From Umezawaea endophytica (GTDB taxonomy: Bacteria; Actinomycetota; Actinomycetes; Mycobacteriales; Pseudonocardiaceae), in contig NZ_JANYMP010000053.1 of NCBI RefSeq assembly GCF_025061645.1, positions 1 to 38,605 of the forward strand: DNA of 38,605 bases, in the 5' to 3' direction. Positions 1-7,895 of the stretch are shown here, one piece after another. Position numbers and translations under genes: made by a program. The first letter of the stretch is position 1; every line of letters starts with the position of its first letter. The notes beneath the pieces are model-generated. The model saw only the letters and a list, made by a program, of their open reading frames with translations. It ran no database searches and was not told the DNA's origin.

Positions 1-1251
1 GAGCACGACCGCGTCGCGCAGGTAGCGGCCCAGCGCCCTGGTCGCCTCGGCGCGCTCGGTCCCCGGCTTCGTGACGGCCACCGCGTGGTCGACCACGGCG
101 GGCAGGCGCAGGGCGTGCTGGGTCGTGCCGTGGGCGTGGGGGTTCGCGCTCATCCGCGCGTCGCCCGCCGGGTGCAGGGACGCGATCCCCGGCTCGGGCG
201 CCCCGGTCGCGGTGAACAGCTCCTCCGGCCGGTAGGAGTGCATCCACTCCTCCAACCGCACCAGGTGCTGGGGGTTCTCCTGCACGGCGGTGAGCGGGAC
301 CTGGTGGGCGCGCCAGTTGCCCTCGACCCTTTTGCCATCCACAGTGGATGGTCCGGTCCAGCCTTTCGGCGTGCGGAGCACGATCATCGGCCACCGGACC
401 CGCCCGCGGTGGCCGCCTTCGCGGGCGTCCTGCTGGATCTGTTGGATCCGGTCGAGGCAGTCGTCCAGTGCGGCGGCGTACGCCTCGTGCACTTCGACGG
501 GGTCGCTGCCCGACACCACCAACGGCTGCCAGCCGTGGCCGCTGAGCATCGCCCTGAGGTCGGAGTGGTCGAGTCGGGACAGCACGGTCGGGTTGGCGAT
601 CTTGTAGCCGTTGAGGTGCAGGACGGGCAGCACCGCGCCGTCGTTGACCGGGTCGAGGAACGCCGGGGCGTGCCAGCTCGCGGCCAGCGGCCCGGTCTCG
701 GCCTCGCCGTCACCGACCACGCACGCGACCAGCAGGTCGGGGTTGTCCAGCGCCGCGCCGGTCGCGTGGGCCAGCGAGTAGCCCAGTTCGCCGCCCTCGT
801 GGATCGAGCCGGGCAGGTGCGCCGACGCGTGGCTGGGCACGCCGCCGGGGAAGGAGAACTGCCGGAACAGGGCGCGCATCCCCGCGACGTCCTGGGAGAT
901 CTCCGGGTACAGCTCGGAGTACGTGCCCTCCAGCCAGGCCGCCGCGTTCAGCCCCGCGGCTCCGTGTCCGGGACCGGCGACGTACAGCGCGCTCAGGTCC
1001 CGGTCCACGATCACCCGGTTGAGGTGCGCGTAGGTCAACGTCAGGCCGGGCACGGTTCCCCAGTGGCCGAGCAGGCGCGGCTTCACGTGCTCCGGGAGCA
1101 GCGGCTCGCGCAGCAGCGGGTTGTCCGACAGGTAGATCTGGCCGACGGACAGGTAGTTCGCGGCCCTCCACCACGCGTCCAGCCGGGTGAGCCAGGGGGT
1201 TTCCGGATTTGCCGACCTGGCCGGGGTGCCTGCCGCGGTGTCGGTGGACAT
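1..1251 (-). CDS. xfp: phosphoketolase (xfp), partial: N-terminal 417 residues
   Basis: The reverse strand is open from an ATG at 1251 to the window edge, so the 3' half of the gene is missing; family members are about 800 residues. Phosphoketolase is a cytoplasmic thiamine diphosphate enzyme that splits xylulose-5-phosphate (and often fructose-6-phosphate) with phosphate into acetyl phosphate and a shorter sugar phosphate. Visible family marks are [15 protein letters not shown] near residue 27, a GPGHGAAG loop near residue 93 and the ThDP-binding GDGEAETG at residues 180-187. An AGGAG lies five bases before the ATG. It is divergent from the doxX-like gene, with a weak DosR-like palindrome in between. 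The acetyl phosphate route fits the acyl-CoA ligase further along. Family assignment is firm; substrate range and the missing half cannot be judged. Confidence 0.95.
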   Translation of the reverse strand, partial: MSTDTAAGTPARSANPETPWLTRLDAWWRAANYLSVGQIYLSDNPLLREPLLPEHVKPRLLGHWGTVPGLTLTYAHLNRVIVDRDLSALYVAGPGHGAAGLNAAAWLEGTYSELYPEISQDVAGMRALFRQFSFPGGVPSHASAHLPGSIHEGGELGYSLAHATGAALDNPDLLVACVVGDGEAETGPLAASWHAPAFLDPVNDGAVLPVLHLNGYKIANPTVLSRLDHSDLRAMLSGHGWQPLVVSGSDPVEVHEAYAAALDDCLDRIQQIQQDAREGGHRGRVRWPMIVLRTPKGWTGPSTVDGKRVEGNWRAHQVPLTAVQENPQHLVRLEEWMHSYRPEELFTATGAPEPGIASLHPAGDARMSANPHAHGTTQHALRLPAVVDHAVAVTKPGTERAEATRALGRYLRDAVVL

Positions 1252-1562
1252 GGGTGCTCCTGTTCTGGATAGGACGTGCGAGCAGCCCTCTCGGGGCCCG
1301 TCGTGGGTTCCTCGATTCAGACAGTGCTGCAACCGGCGGGTTCGCGGCAGCGCAAGCCGACCCCTCTGCGCAGGGACCTTCGGCCCTGTTCGATCCACCA
1401 CGCCCTCGCTGGCCGCCCACCGGCCCCAAAGGCCTTGCCGGACAACGACGTTGTGCTCTGCTCCCGGTCGACCGCGAGGACCACGCTTGAGGCAGCGGGC
1501 GACGTTCCTGAGACGCCGTCGCGACGACCGCCCGACGAGCGGTCCGAGATCAAGGAGGATTC
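1252..1562. promoter_or_regulatory. divergent xfp/doxX intergenic region
   Basis: This 311-base gap between divergent genes has no ORF with family resemblance. It holds a CAGGG...CCCTG palindrome at 1371-1388 and a second loose copy, GGCCCCAAAGGCC, at 1422-1434, plus the ribosome binding sites of both genes (AAGGAGGA ends four bases before the doxX ATG). It probably carries both promoters, but no clear -10/-35 pair can be seen. Confidence 0.5.
1372..1388. promoter_or_regulatory. weak DosR-like box
   Basis: GGGACCTTCGGCCC at 1373-1386 differs from the window consensus GGGAC-NTTN-GTCCC at one position in the right arm. The outer CAGGG/CCCTG arms pair perfectly. Its place between xfp and doxX fits a shared operator, but the match is weaker than at 6222 or 17027. 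Confidence 0.35.
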
Positions 1563-2147
1563 ATGTCCACCAAGCAGATCCCCGGCCAGTCCCGCGGCAC
1601 CTCGCAGGACGCCCGGACGACCGTCCCGGCCGACCGGGCAGCCCGGCCGCTGGCGGTCCTGCGCATCGCGACCGGCCTGATCTTCCTGTGGGCCTTCGTG
1701 GACAAGGCGTTCGGCCTCGGCTACAGCACCGCCTCGGAACGCGCCTGGTTCAGCGGGGGATCCCCCACCAAGGGGTTCCTCGGCCACGTCGCCGTCGGCC
1801 CCCTGGAGTCGACCTTCCACGGCTGGGCGGGCGCCCCGTGGGCCGACTTCCTGTTCATGATCGGCCTGTTCGCCATCGGTGTCGCCCTGGTGCTGGGTGT
1901 CGGCCTGCGGATCGCCGCCGTCTCCACGGCGCTCATGATGCTGTTGATGTGGGTCGCGGAATGGCCCCTGGCCCAGCACACCTCGGCCGGTGAGCCCAGC
2001 GGCTCGACCAACCCGCTGATCGACTACCACGTGATCTACGCCATCGTGGCCGTCGTCCTCGCCTACGCGGCGGCGGGCGACACCTGGGGCCTGGGCCGGA
2101 GGTGGGCGAAGCTGCCCTTCGTCCAGGCCAACCAGTGGCTGCGGTGA
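1563..2147 (+). CDS. DoxX-like integral membrane protein
   Basis: This is a 194-residue protein with a polar N-terminus of about 28 residues and then four likely membrane segments: residues 30-46, about 95-115, 118-137 and 155-172. The pattern RPLAVLRIATGLIFLWAF at the first segment and the overall layout match DoxX/TQO-small-subunit-like proteins, some of which take part in thiol or sulfur redox at the membrane. The start has an excellent AAGGAGGA site. It is the first gene of a plus-strand run with the SHOCT and acyltransferase genes, and a strong hairpin follows its stop. A precise function is not known; the DosR-type context suggests a respiratory or redox role (inference). Confidence 0.8.
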   Translation: MSTKQIPGQSRGTSQDARTTVPADRAARPLAVLRIATGLIFLWAFVDKAFGLGYSTASERAWFSGGSPTKGFLGHVAVGPLESTFHGWAGAPWADFLFMIGLFAIGVALVLGVGLRIAAVSTALMMLLMWVAEWPLAQHTSAGEPSGSTNPLIDYHVIYAIVAVVLAYAAAGDTWGLGRRWAKLPFVQANQWLR

Positions 2148-2160
2148 CCCCACCGAGCCT

Positions 2161-2190
2161 CGGCCGGTGACCCGCGGGGGTCACCGGCCG
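2161..2190 (+). terminator. hairpin after doxX-like gene
   Basis: Two 13-base arms (2161-2173 and 2178-2190) pair perfectly around a four-base loop, 14 bases after the doxX stop. There is no T-run, as is usual in high-GC actinobacteria. It may end the transcript or reduce read-through into the SHOCT gene. Confidence 0.65.
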
Positions 2191-2227
2191 TTGAGGCGAA
2201 CAGGATGCCGGATGGAGGCGTTCGACG

Positions 2228-2470
2228 ATGATGTACTGGTACGGCAACGGCATGAACGGCTGGGGCTACGCGGTCATGACGATCGGGATGGTCCTGTTCT
2301 GGACGGTGGCGATCCTCGGCGGTGTCGCGCTGATCCGCCACCTGACCCGGCCCGCGGGCGCGGCAGGCGGTCCCTCCGCCGAGCAGCTCCTCGCCGAGCG
2401 GTTCGCCCGCGGCGAGATCGACGAGGAGGAGTACGGGAAGCGCTTGAAGACCCTGCGCTCCTCCGGGTGA
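2228..2470 (+). CDS. small SHOCT-domain membrane protein
   Basis: This 80-residue protein has one hydrophobic segment at about residues 16-37 and a C-terminal SHOCT motif at about residues 51-76, with AEQLLAERFARGEIDEEEY being the typical form. SHOCT is a short, mostly C-terminal motif of unknown role thought to mediate oligomerisation. The N-terminus is rich in Tyr, Trp, Gly and Met (MMYWYGNGMNGWGY), common in this small-protein family. A GGAGG about ten bases upstream supports the start; the second Met is an equally possible start. It lies between the doxX-like gene and the wax ester synthase gene. Function is unknown. Confidence 0.8.
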   Translation: MMYWYGNGMNGWGYAVMTIGMVLFWTVAILGGVALIRHLTRPAGAAGGPSAEQLLAERFARGEIDEEEYGKRLKTLRSSG

Positions 2471-2500
2471 GTCGACCACGACACGATCGTTGGAGGAGAC

Positions 2501-3868
2501 GTGGACAGGCTGAGTCCCCTGGACGCGGCGTTCCTGGAGGTCGAAGACGCCGATCCGCACGCTTCGCTGGCGATCGCGTCGATGGCGGTGCTGGAGGGGC
2601 CCGCACCGGCTCGCGACGAGTTCACCGCGGCGATCGGCGCGCGGTTCCGGACGATCCGCCGATCTCGGCAGAAGGTGCGCAGGGTGCCGCTGGACCTCGG
2701 TCTGCCGGTGTGGGTCGACGACCCGGACTTCGACCTCGACTACCACCTGCGCCGCACCGCACTCCCCCATCCCGGTGACGACCGGGCGCTGACCGACCTC
2801 GTCGCCAGGATCATGGCGCAGCGGCTGGACCGAGATCGACCGCTGTGGGAGTGCTGGGTGGTCGAAGGACTCGCGGACGGGCGCTGGGCCATGCTGACGA
2901 AGGTGCACCACTGCCTCGTGGACGGCGTCGCGGGAACCCGGCTCTACAGCGCGGTCTTCGACGACTCCACGTCGTGCGACGTCGACGACGTCGCGTTCGA
3001 GGCGGCGCCCGGCACGGTCCGGCTCCTCGCGGACGCGATCGGTGACCTGGTCCTCAACCCGGTCGAGCAGCTGCGGCTGCTGGGCCGTCTGCCCGGCCTG
3101 CTCGCCGGACGCCTCACCGACACGGTCCGCGGTCTCACGGCGCTGGCGGGAGCTGTGGTGCCCGCCCGCGCGTCATCGCTGTCCGGTCCGATCGGCGTAC
3201 CCCGGAGGTACCGCGTGGCACGCCTCGCGCTCACCGATGTGATCGAGGTGGGCAGGGCGTTCGGCGTCACCGTGAACGACGTGGTGCTCGCGGCGATCAG
3301 CGCCGGACTACGAGCGGTACTCCTGCACCGCGGTGAGACACCCGAGCCCGACAGCGTGCGGACCATGGTCCCGGTGTCGGTGCGCGCGGACGGCCACCGC
3401 GACTCGATCGACAACCGGGTGTCCGTGATACTGCCGTTCCTCCCGGTGGACTTGGCCGATCCGGTGGAGGTCCTGCGCGAAGTGCACCGGCGCATGACGG
3501 CCCTCAAGGCCGAGAAGGAGAGCGAGGCCGGAGCGGCCATGACATCGCTGGCGGAGCACGAGCCGCACGCGCCGCTGTCGTGGGGCATCCGGCTCGTGGG
3601 CAGGCTCCCGCAGCGCAACGTCGTCACCGTCACCACCAACGTGCCCGGCCCGACCGAGCCCGTGCGCGTGCTCGGGAGGCGGATCTTGGAGATCCTGCCC
3701 TACGTCCCGATCGCGCTCCGGCTGCGGACCGGTGTCGCCGTGCTGAGCTACGCGGGGACGCTGGCCGTCGGCGTCACGGCCGACTACGACAGCACGCCGG
3801 ACGTCGACCTAGTGGTGGACACCGTGCAACGCACCATCGGCGCTTTGACCGCCGAGGCCGCGGGGTGA
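2501..3868 (+). CDS. wax ester synthase / diacylglycerol acyltransferase (WS/DGAT)
   Basis: This 455-residue enzyme starts at a GTG preceded by GGAGGAGAC. WS/DGAT enzymes transfer acyl groups from acyl-CoA to diacylglycerol or fatty alcohols to make triacylglycerol or wax esters. The N-terminal signature [12 protein letters not shown] and the catalytic HHxxxDG motif (HHCLVDG, residues 136-142) are intact, as is the downstream [10 protein letters not shown] region. Length is usual for the family. In mycobacteria a member (Tgs1, Rv3130c) is a DosR-regulated enzyme of storage lipid synthesis, which fits this neighbourhood. It is last in the doxX-shoct-acyltransferase run and ends against the converging adh remnant. 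Which acceptor it prefers cannot be told. Confidence 0.93.
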   Translation: MDRLSPLDAAFLEVEDADPHASLAIASMAVLEGPAPARDEFTAAIGARFRTIRRSRQKVRRVPLDLGLPVWVDDPDFDLDYHLRRTALPHPGDDRALTDLVARIMAQRLDRDRPLWECWVVEGLADGRWAMLTKVHHCLVDGVAGTRLYSAVFDDSTSCDVDDVAFEAAPGTVRLLADAIGDLVLNPVEQLRLLGRLPGLLAGRLTDTVRGLTALAGAVVPARASSLSGPIGVPRRYRVARLALTDVIEVGRAFGVTVNDVVLAAISAGLRAVLLHRGETPEPDSVRTMVPVSVRADGHRDSIDNRVSVILPFLPVDLADPVEVLREVHRRMTALKAEKESEAGAAMTSLAEHEPHAPLSWGIRLVGRLPQRNVVTVTTNVPGPTEPVRVLGRRILEILPYVPIALRLRTGVAVLSYAGTLAVGVTADYDSTPDVDLVVDTVQRTIGALTAEAAG

Positions 3869-4208
3869 TCAGGTGACGAGCACGGCAGCGCCGACGACCC
3901 GGCCTGGCAACGCGGTGTCGGCCCGGTCCAGCGCTCGGAGAGAGGGCGGCACGAGGTCACCGGACAGAGGTTCTCCTCGCCGCGCAGGCAGTAGCGACAC
4001 GTGCCGCAGGTCCCGCGCAGCCACGCCACCCCGCGCGGCCAGCGGACCGGCAGGTCGCCCTCGGTCACGTGCAGGTCCGTCCGGCACACCCCGCACACCA
4101 GGACCTTCGGCAGCAGTTCACCGGCCGCCGGTTCGCGATCGGGGCCTTCCGGGCACGCAGCCGCCCACCCGCCACCGGTCCGGGCCGGTCGACGTGCCAC
4201 GCCGGCAT
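3869..4208 (-). pseudogene. remnant of zinc-dependent alcohol dehydrogenase
   Basis: Pieces of a medium-chain zinc alcohol dehydrogenase occur in order on the reverse strand but in different frames. [17 protein letters not shown] from an ATG at 4208 is a typical N-terminus. After a frameshift, [19 protein letters not shown] and [18 protein letters not shown] give the catalytic Cys and structural zinc-Cys cluster. A third frame ends [11 protein letters not shown], a typical C-terminus, with stop at 3869-3871. The GHE zinc-ligand segment and nearly the whole NAD-binding domain are missing, leaving about 113 codons of about 340. It sits 16 bases after ppk2, so it was probably the third gene of a CBS-ppk2-adh operon. 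The open 138-codon frame across part of it is not a functional enzyme. Confidence 0.8.
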
Positions 4209-4224
4209 GGGGAGTCCACGTCCT

Positions 4225-5040
4225 TCAGCGTCCCACCCCGTCGACGGTCGCGCTGTGGTCCGGCACGAACCTCTGCAGGTGCCGAGCCGTGCGCAGGTAC
4301 CCGTTGGACGGAGGTCTGCGGGGGAGTTCCAGTTCCGGGGATCGGACGTCGTGGTAGTCCACGCTCGACAGCAGGTGTGCGATCACGTTGAGCCGGGCCC
4401 GGCGCTTGTCGTCGCCGTCGACCACGTACCACGGCGCCTCCGCGATGTCGGTGTGCACCAGCATGTCGTCCTTGGCGCGCGAGTAGTCCTCCCAGCGCGA
4501 CAGCGACTCCAGGTCGACCGGGGACAGCTTCCAGCGGCGCATCGGGTCGTCGAGCCTGCGGCGGAACCGGCGTTCCTGCTCGGCGTCGCTGACGGAGAAC
4601 CAGTACTTGCGCAGCAGGATGCCGTCCTCCACGAGCAGCCGCTCGAAGATCGGGCACTGGTGCAGGAACGTGCGGTGCTCCTCGGGGGTGCAGTAGCCCA
4701 TCACCCTCTCGACCCCGGCCCGGTTGTACCAGCTCCGATCCAGCAGGACGATCTCGCCCGCCGCGGGCAGGTGTTCGACGTAGCGCTGGAAGTACCACTG
4801 GGTGCGTTCCCGCTCCGTCGGCTTGGGCAGCGCGACGATCCGGGCGACGCGCGGGTTGAGGTGCTCGGTGATCCGCTTGATCGCGCTGCCCTTGCCCGCG
4901 GCGTCCCGCCCCTCGAAGACCACCACCAGCCGTGCGCCTTCGGCGCGGACCCACTCCTGCAACCTCACCAGCTCCGACTGCAACCGGTACAGCTCGCGCT
5001 CGTAGGTCTCCCGGCGCATCCGCTTGCCCTCCGGCGCCAT
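4225..5040 (-). CDS. ppk2: PPK2-family polyphosphate kinase
   Basis: This 271-residue single-domain PPK2 enzyme transfers phosphate between polyphosphate and nucleoside di- or monophosphates in the cytoplasm. The Walker A-like loop GRDAAGKG is at residues 44-51 and the DRSWYNRAGVE Walker B/lid region at residues 101-111; QWYFQRYVEHLP precedes it. The ATG at 5040 overlaps the TGA of the CBS-protein gene (TGATG), which implies translational coupling and makes this start preferable to the much longer open frame. Pairing with a CBS protein suggests an energy-state-sensing context (inference). Whether it makes NTP or polyphosphate cannot be read from sequence. Confidence 0.93.
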   Translation of the reverse strand: MAPEGKRMRRETYERELYRLQSELVRLQEWVRAEGARLVVVFEGRDAAGKGSAIKRITEHLNPRVARIVALPKPTERERTQWYFQRYVEHLPAAGEIVLLDRSWYNRAGVERVMGYCTPEEHRTFLHQCPIFERLLVEDGILLRKYWFSVSDAEQERRFRRRLDDPMRRWKLSPVDLESLSRWEDYSRAKDDMLVHTDIAEAPWYVVDGDDKRRARLNVIAHLLSSVDYHDVRSPELELPRRPPSNGYLRTARHLQRFVPDHSATVDGVGR

Positions 5041-5501
5041 CACGTCGACGTCCTGGTCGACCGGGGTCCCGCGCTTCGCGCGAAGGACCGCATCAGGTCG
5101 CCGCGGGTCACCACTCCCACCAGCTCGTCGTCGCCGAGGACGAACAGCCTGTGCACGCCTGTTTCCGCCAGGCGGCGCGCGGCCAGGGCCACCGGGTCGT
5201 GCCGGTCGACGGTGACCACCGGGCGGCTCATCACCTCCCAGGCGACGAGTCCGTGCGCCTTCCGCAGTCTCCGCTCCTCCGCCTTGGTCAACGGGGTCCG
5301 GTCCGACAGCCCGCCGAACTCCAGCTTCACGATCAGGTCCGTCTCCGACACGACTCCCGCGACCAGCCCGAAGTCGTCGATCACGGGTACCGCGCCGAAC
5401 CCCTGTTCGACCAGCAACCGGACGACGTCCTCGACCGGGGTGGTCATCGTCACGGTGACCGCGTGGTGGGTCATCACCGATTCGACCGTCGACTCCGCCA
5501 C
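5040..5501 (-). CDS. two-CBS-domain protein
   Basis: This 153-residue protein is essentially two CBS motifs, residues about 8-60 and 92-142, each opening with the usual VMxxxxVTV pattern (SVMTHHAVTV and EVMSRPVVTV) and ending with a DLI/DLM helix. CBS pairs usually bind adenine nucleotides. A linker of about 25 charged residues joins the two halves. The GTG start has a GGAGG six bases upstream. The mycobacterial DosR-regulated protein Hrp1 (Rv2626c) has the same build. It leads an operon with ppk2 and the adh remnant. The ligand is unknown. Confidence 0.88.
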   Translation of the reverse strand: MAESTVESVMTHHAVTVTMTTPVEDVVRLLVEQGFGAVPVIDDFGLVAGVVSETDLIVKLEFGGLSDRTPLTKAEERRLRKAHGLVAWEVMSRPVVTVDRHDPVALAARRLAETGVHRLFVLGDDELVGVVTRGDLMRSFARSAGPRSTRTST

Positions 5502-5525
5502 CGTCGTCCTCCCATTCCTCGGTTC

Positions 5526-6119
5526 CTAGGGGATGCGTCGCGTCCACCGCGGTTCGACCTCGGCCCATTCGGCGGCCCACCGACGGGCGTTGCCACGTCG
5601 GGCGAGGTGAACGGTGGTCAGGTACGCCGAGCACAGCACGCACACGAGGCCCAGCCACAGCGATCCCGCCAAGCCGATCGCGGTGATCACGGCTCCGTCG
5701 GGCGTGAGCGGAGGACTGGTGACCGCCCCGCTCCCGTCGATCCAGACCGGCACGGCGGCGCCTGCTGCGAGGTCGTGCGCCGCACTGACCTCACCCTCGT
5801 GCCGTGTCCCGTCGGGTGCCACCCAGGAGGCGCGGACCGCGAGCCCGGTCACCCCGTTCGCGGCGCCGGGCGCGCTGTCCTGCAGCAGAATCGCCTTGAC
5901 CTGGTGCCTGCCCGCCATCTGGTCCGCCGAGACGGCCGACTCGCGTGCGTGCACCTCGGACCCGATAGCCGCGGCGATGGGCACGCCGAGCAGGGCGAGC
6001 AGCACGGCGACCACGAACACCGTGCTCTCCACACGATCACTCGCCCGCGTGAGCGGGTTGCGTCCATGGAACACCCTCCGCACCAGGCGTGCGACCGGCG
6101 ACAGCGACTGGGTGCTCAT
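5526..6119 (-). CDS. Rv1733c-like membrane protein
   Basis: This 197-residue protein has two likely membrane segments, about residues 32-52 and 147-168, flanking an extracytoplasmic domain. The N-terminus RRVFHGRNPLTRASDRVE followed by a hydrophobic stretch and the closing LARRGNARRWAAEW region are characteristic of the Rv1733c family, members of which are DosR-regulated in M. tuberculosis. The ATG at 6119 has GGAGG about five bases upstream; the open frame extends further upstream, but that extension has no family resemblance and would cover the box at 6222. It is divergent from gap. Its biochemical role is unknown. Confidence 0.82.
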   Translation of the reverse strand: MSTQSLSPVARLVRRVFHGRNPLTRASDRVESTVFVVAVLLALLGVPIAAAIGSEVHARESAVSADQMAGRHQVKAILLQDSAPGAANGVTGLAVRASWVAPDGTRHEGEVSAAHDLAAGAAVPVWIDGSGAVTSPPLTPDGAVITAIGLAGSLWLGLVCVLCSAYLTTVHLARRGNARRWAAEWAEVEPRWTRRIP

Positions 6120-6221
6120 GGGCGTCCTCCCTCGGTTCGTCACCATCCAGCGTTCTCCCGTCGACGCGGCCGGTGAAGGGCCGTCGGTCGACCGGGTCCG
6201 CGCGCCGGGTCCCGTGGTGGC

Positions 6222-6237
6222 GGGGACTTTCGTCCCC
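6222..6237. promoter_or_regulatory. DosR-like box, strong
   Basis: GGGGACTTTCGTCCCC is a perfect palindrome with six-base arms and a TTTC centre. It is a near match to the core of the mycobacterial DosR box (GGGACTWWAGTCCC). It lies between the divergent Rv1733c-like gene (start 6119) and gap (start 6320), about 100 and 83 bases from the starts, so it could control both. Confidence 0.75.
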
Positions 6238-6319
6238 CGGCCCGACACCCTCCTTCTCTGGGACGCCGGACCCGATCGGCAGAACATCGACAGGACAGGA
6301 CATCCACGAGGAGGACGCC

Positions 6320-7330
6320 ATGGCGGTACGGGTCGGCATCAACGGGTTCGGTCGAATCGGCAGGGACGTCCTGCGCAGCGCGGTCGAGCGCCACGACACC
6401 GCGTTCGAGGTGGTCGCGGTCAACGACCTCACGGCTCCGGACACGTTGGGCCATCTGCTCGCGTTCGATTCGACCTACGGTCCGTGGTCTCACGCCGTAG
6501 CGGTCGAGGACGATTCGCTCGTGGTCGACCAGCGCCGCATCGCCGTGACGGCGCACGCCGATCCGTCCGAACTGGACTGGAGCGAGCACGGTGTCGACGT
6601 CGTGATCGAGGCCACCGGCAGGTTCCGCACCCGCGAGGCCGCGGCGGCGCACTTGGCGAGCGGCGCTCGGAAGGTGCTGATCACCGCCCCTGGCAAGGGG
6701 GTCGACGCGACCATCGTGATGGGTGTCAACGACGACGACTACGTGCCGCGGCTGCACCACGTCCTGTCCAACGCCTCCTGCACCACCAACTGCGTCGCCC
6801 CGATGGCCTGGGTGCTCAACGAGTGCTTCGGGGTCCAGGCGGGCGTCATGACGACGATCCACAGCTACACCAACGACCAGTCGCTGCTCGACGGTCCGCA
6901 CAAGGACCTGCGGCGGGCCAGGTCGGCGGCGGTCAACATGATCCCCACGTCAACCGGCGCGGCGCGCGCGGTCGGGCAGGTGATCCCCGCGCTCGACGGC
7001 AAACTCGACGGGCTCGCCGTTCGGGTGCCGGTGGAGGACGGCTCCATGACCGACCTCACCGTGCTGCTGGACACGCCCGCCACGGCCGAGCAGGTGAACC
7101 GGGCGTTCCAGGAGGCCGCGGACGGCAGGTTCAAGGGCTACCTGCGCTACACCAACGCCCCGATCGTCTCCAGGGACGTCATCGGCGATCCGTCCTCGTG
7201 CGTCTTCGACTCCAGCCTCGCCAAGGCCAACGGAAGGCTCGTCAAGGTCTTCGGCTGGTACGACAACGAGTGGGGTTACGCCAACCGCACCATCGACCTC
7301 GTCGACCTCGTTTCCCGCACCCTGCACTGA
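6320..7330 (+). CDS. gap: glyceraldehyde-3-phosphate dehydrogenase
   Basis: This 336-residue class I GAPDH oxidises glyceraldehyde-3-phosphate with phosphate and NAD(P)+ to 1,3-bisphosphoglycerate. The Rossmann start MAVRVGINGFGRIGR, the active-site SNASCTTNC with catalytic C154, and the C-terminal YDNEWGYANR are all present. The GAGGAGGACGCC site before 6320 fixes this start; the longer open frame runs through the DosR-like box. The cNMP-domain gene follows 30 bases later. A GAPDH placed here rather than in a pgk-tpi operon suggests a condition-specific paralogue (inference); cofactor preference is not certain, although the VND after the Rossmann fold resembles NAD-using forms. Confidence 0.95.
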   Translation: MAVRVGINGFGRIGRDVLRSAVERHDTAFEVVAVNDLTAPDTLGHLLAFDSTYGPWSHAVAVEDDSLVVDQRRIAVTAHADPSELDWSEHGVDVVIEATGRFRTREAAAAHLASGARKVLITAPGKGVDATIVMGVNDDDYVPRLHHVLSNASCTTNCVAPMAWVLNECFGVQAGVMTTIHSYTNDQSLLDGPHKDLRRARSAAVNMIPTSTGAARAVGQVIPALDGKLDGLAVRVPVEDGSMTDLTVLLDTPATAEQVNRAFQEAADGRFKGYLRYTNAPIVSRDVIGDPSSCVFDSSLAKANGRLVKVFGWYDNEWGYANRTIDLVDLVSRTLH

Positions 7331-7360
7331 CCGAACTCCACGGACCGCGAGGAGCAGACG

Positions 7361-7831
7361 ATGTCGTCCGCAGCCCTGACCGACCTGGACGGGTTGCCGC
7401 TCCTGGCGAGCTTGTCCCACACCCATCGCGCCGCACTGGCCGGGATCAGCACGCGCGAGGACTTCGACCCCGGCACCAGGCTGTTCGAGCAGGGGACATC
7501 GGCCGACCGCTGCTGGATCCTGCTCAAGGGCTGTGCCGTGGTCGACTCGGACGCGCCCGGCCACGGTCGGATGGCCGTGCAGAGCGTCGGCCCCGGCGAA
7601 CTGCTCGGCTGGTCCTGGCTGCTCCCGCCGCACCGGTGGCACTTCGGCGCCACCGTCGTCTCCCCCACCACCGCCGTCGTGGTCGACGCGAGTGAGCTGC
7701 GGAAGCTCGCCGACGCCGACCCCGTCCTGGGCTACCGGCTCTCGCTGATCCTCGTCGAAGCCCTGGTGAGCAGGCTCCAGGCCACCAGGATCCGGCTGAT
7801 CGACCTGCACCACAACCCCGGCGGCCACTGA
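7361..7831 (+). CDS. cyclic-nucleotide-binding-domain protein without HTH
   Basis: This 156-residue protein is a single Crp-like cNMP-binding fold: the opening LPLLASLS, then FDPGTRLFEQGTSADRCWILLKG, and the GELLGWSWLLPPHRW segment in the phosphate-binding cassette region. No helix-turn-helix follows, so it is not a DNA-binding Crp. The usual RxA phosphate-binding arginine-serine pair is not evident, so it may bind something else or act as an oligomerising sensor. The AGGAGCAGACG site supports the ATG at 7361. It is co-directional with gap and ends at a strong hairpin. A stress-linked sensor role is inferred from the context only. Confidence 0.85.
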   Translation: MSSAALTDLDGLPLLASLSHTHRAALAGISTREDFDPGTRLFEQGTSADRCWILLKGCAVVDSDAPGHGRMAVQSVGPGELLGWSWLLPPHRWHFGATVVSPTTAVVVDASELRKLADADPVLGYRLSLILVEALVSRLQATRIRLIDLHHNPGGH

Positions 7832-7834
7832 CCC

Positions 7835-7895
7835 CCGGCGAACACGTCGACTCCGCGCCACCCCCTGAGCAGCGCGGAGTCGACGTGTTCGCCGG
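7835..7895. terminator. bidirectional terminator, perfect 24-base arms
   Basis: Arms 7835-7858 and 7872-7895 pair perfectly over 24 bases around a 13-base loop. The hairpin begins four bases after the cNMP-protein stop and ends immediately before the ATPase stop, so it serves both converging transcripts. Confidence 0.85.

Noticed and set aside
3784-4200. 138-codon open frame as an intact alcohol dehydrogenase
   Set aside because: Only the zinc-Cys region reads as dehydrogenase; the remainder is frameshifted, so it is reported as a remnant.
7835-7895. Inverted repeat as ends of a miniature insertion element
   Set aside because: The 13-base loop and its location between converging stop codons fit a terminator better, and no target-site duplication was seen.
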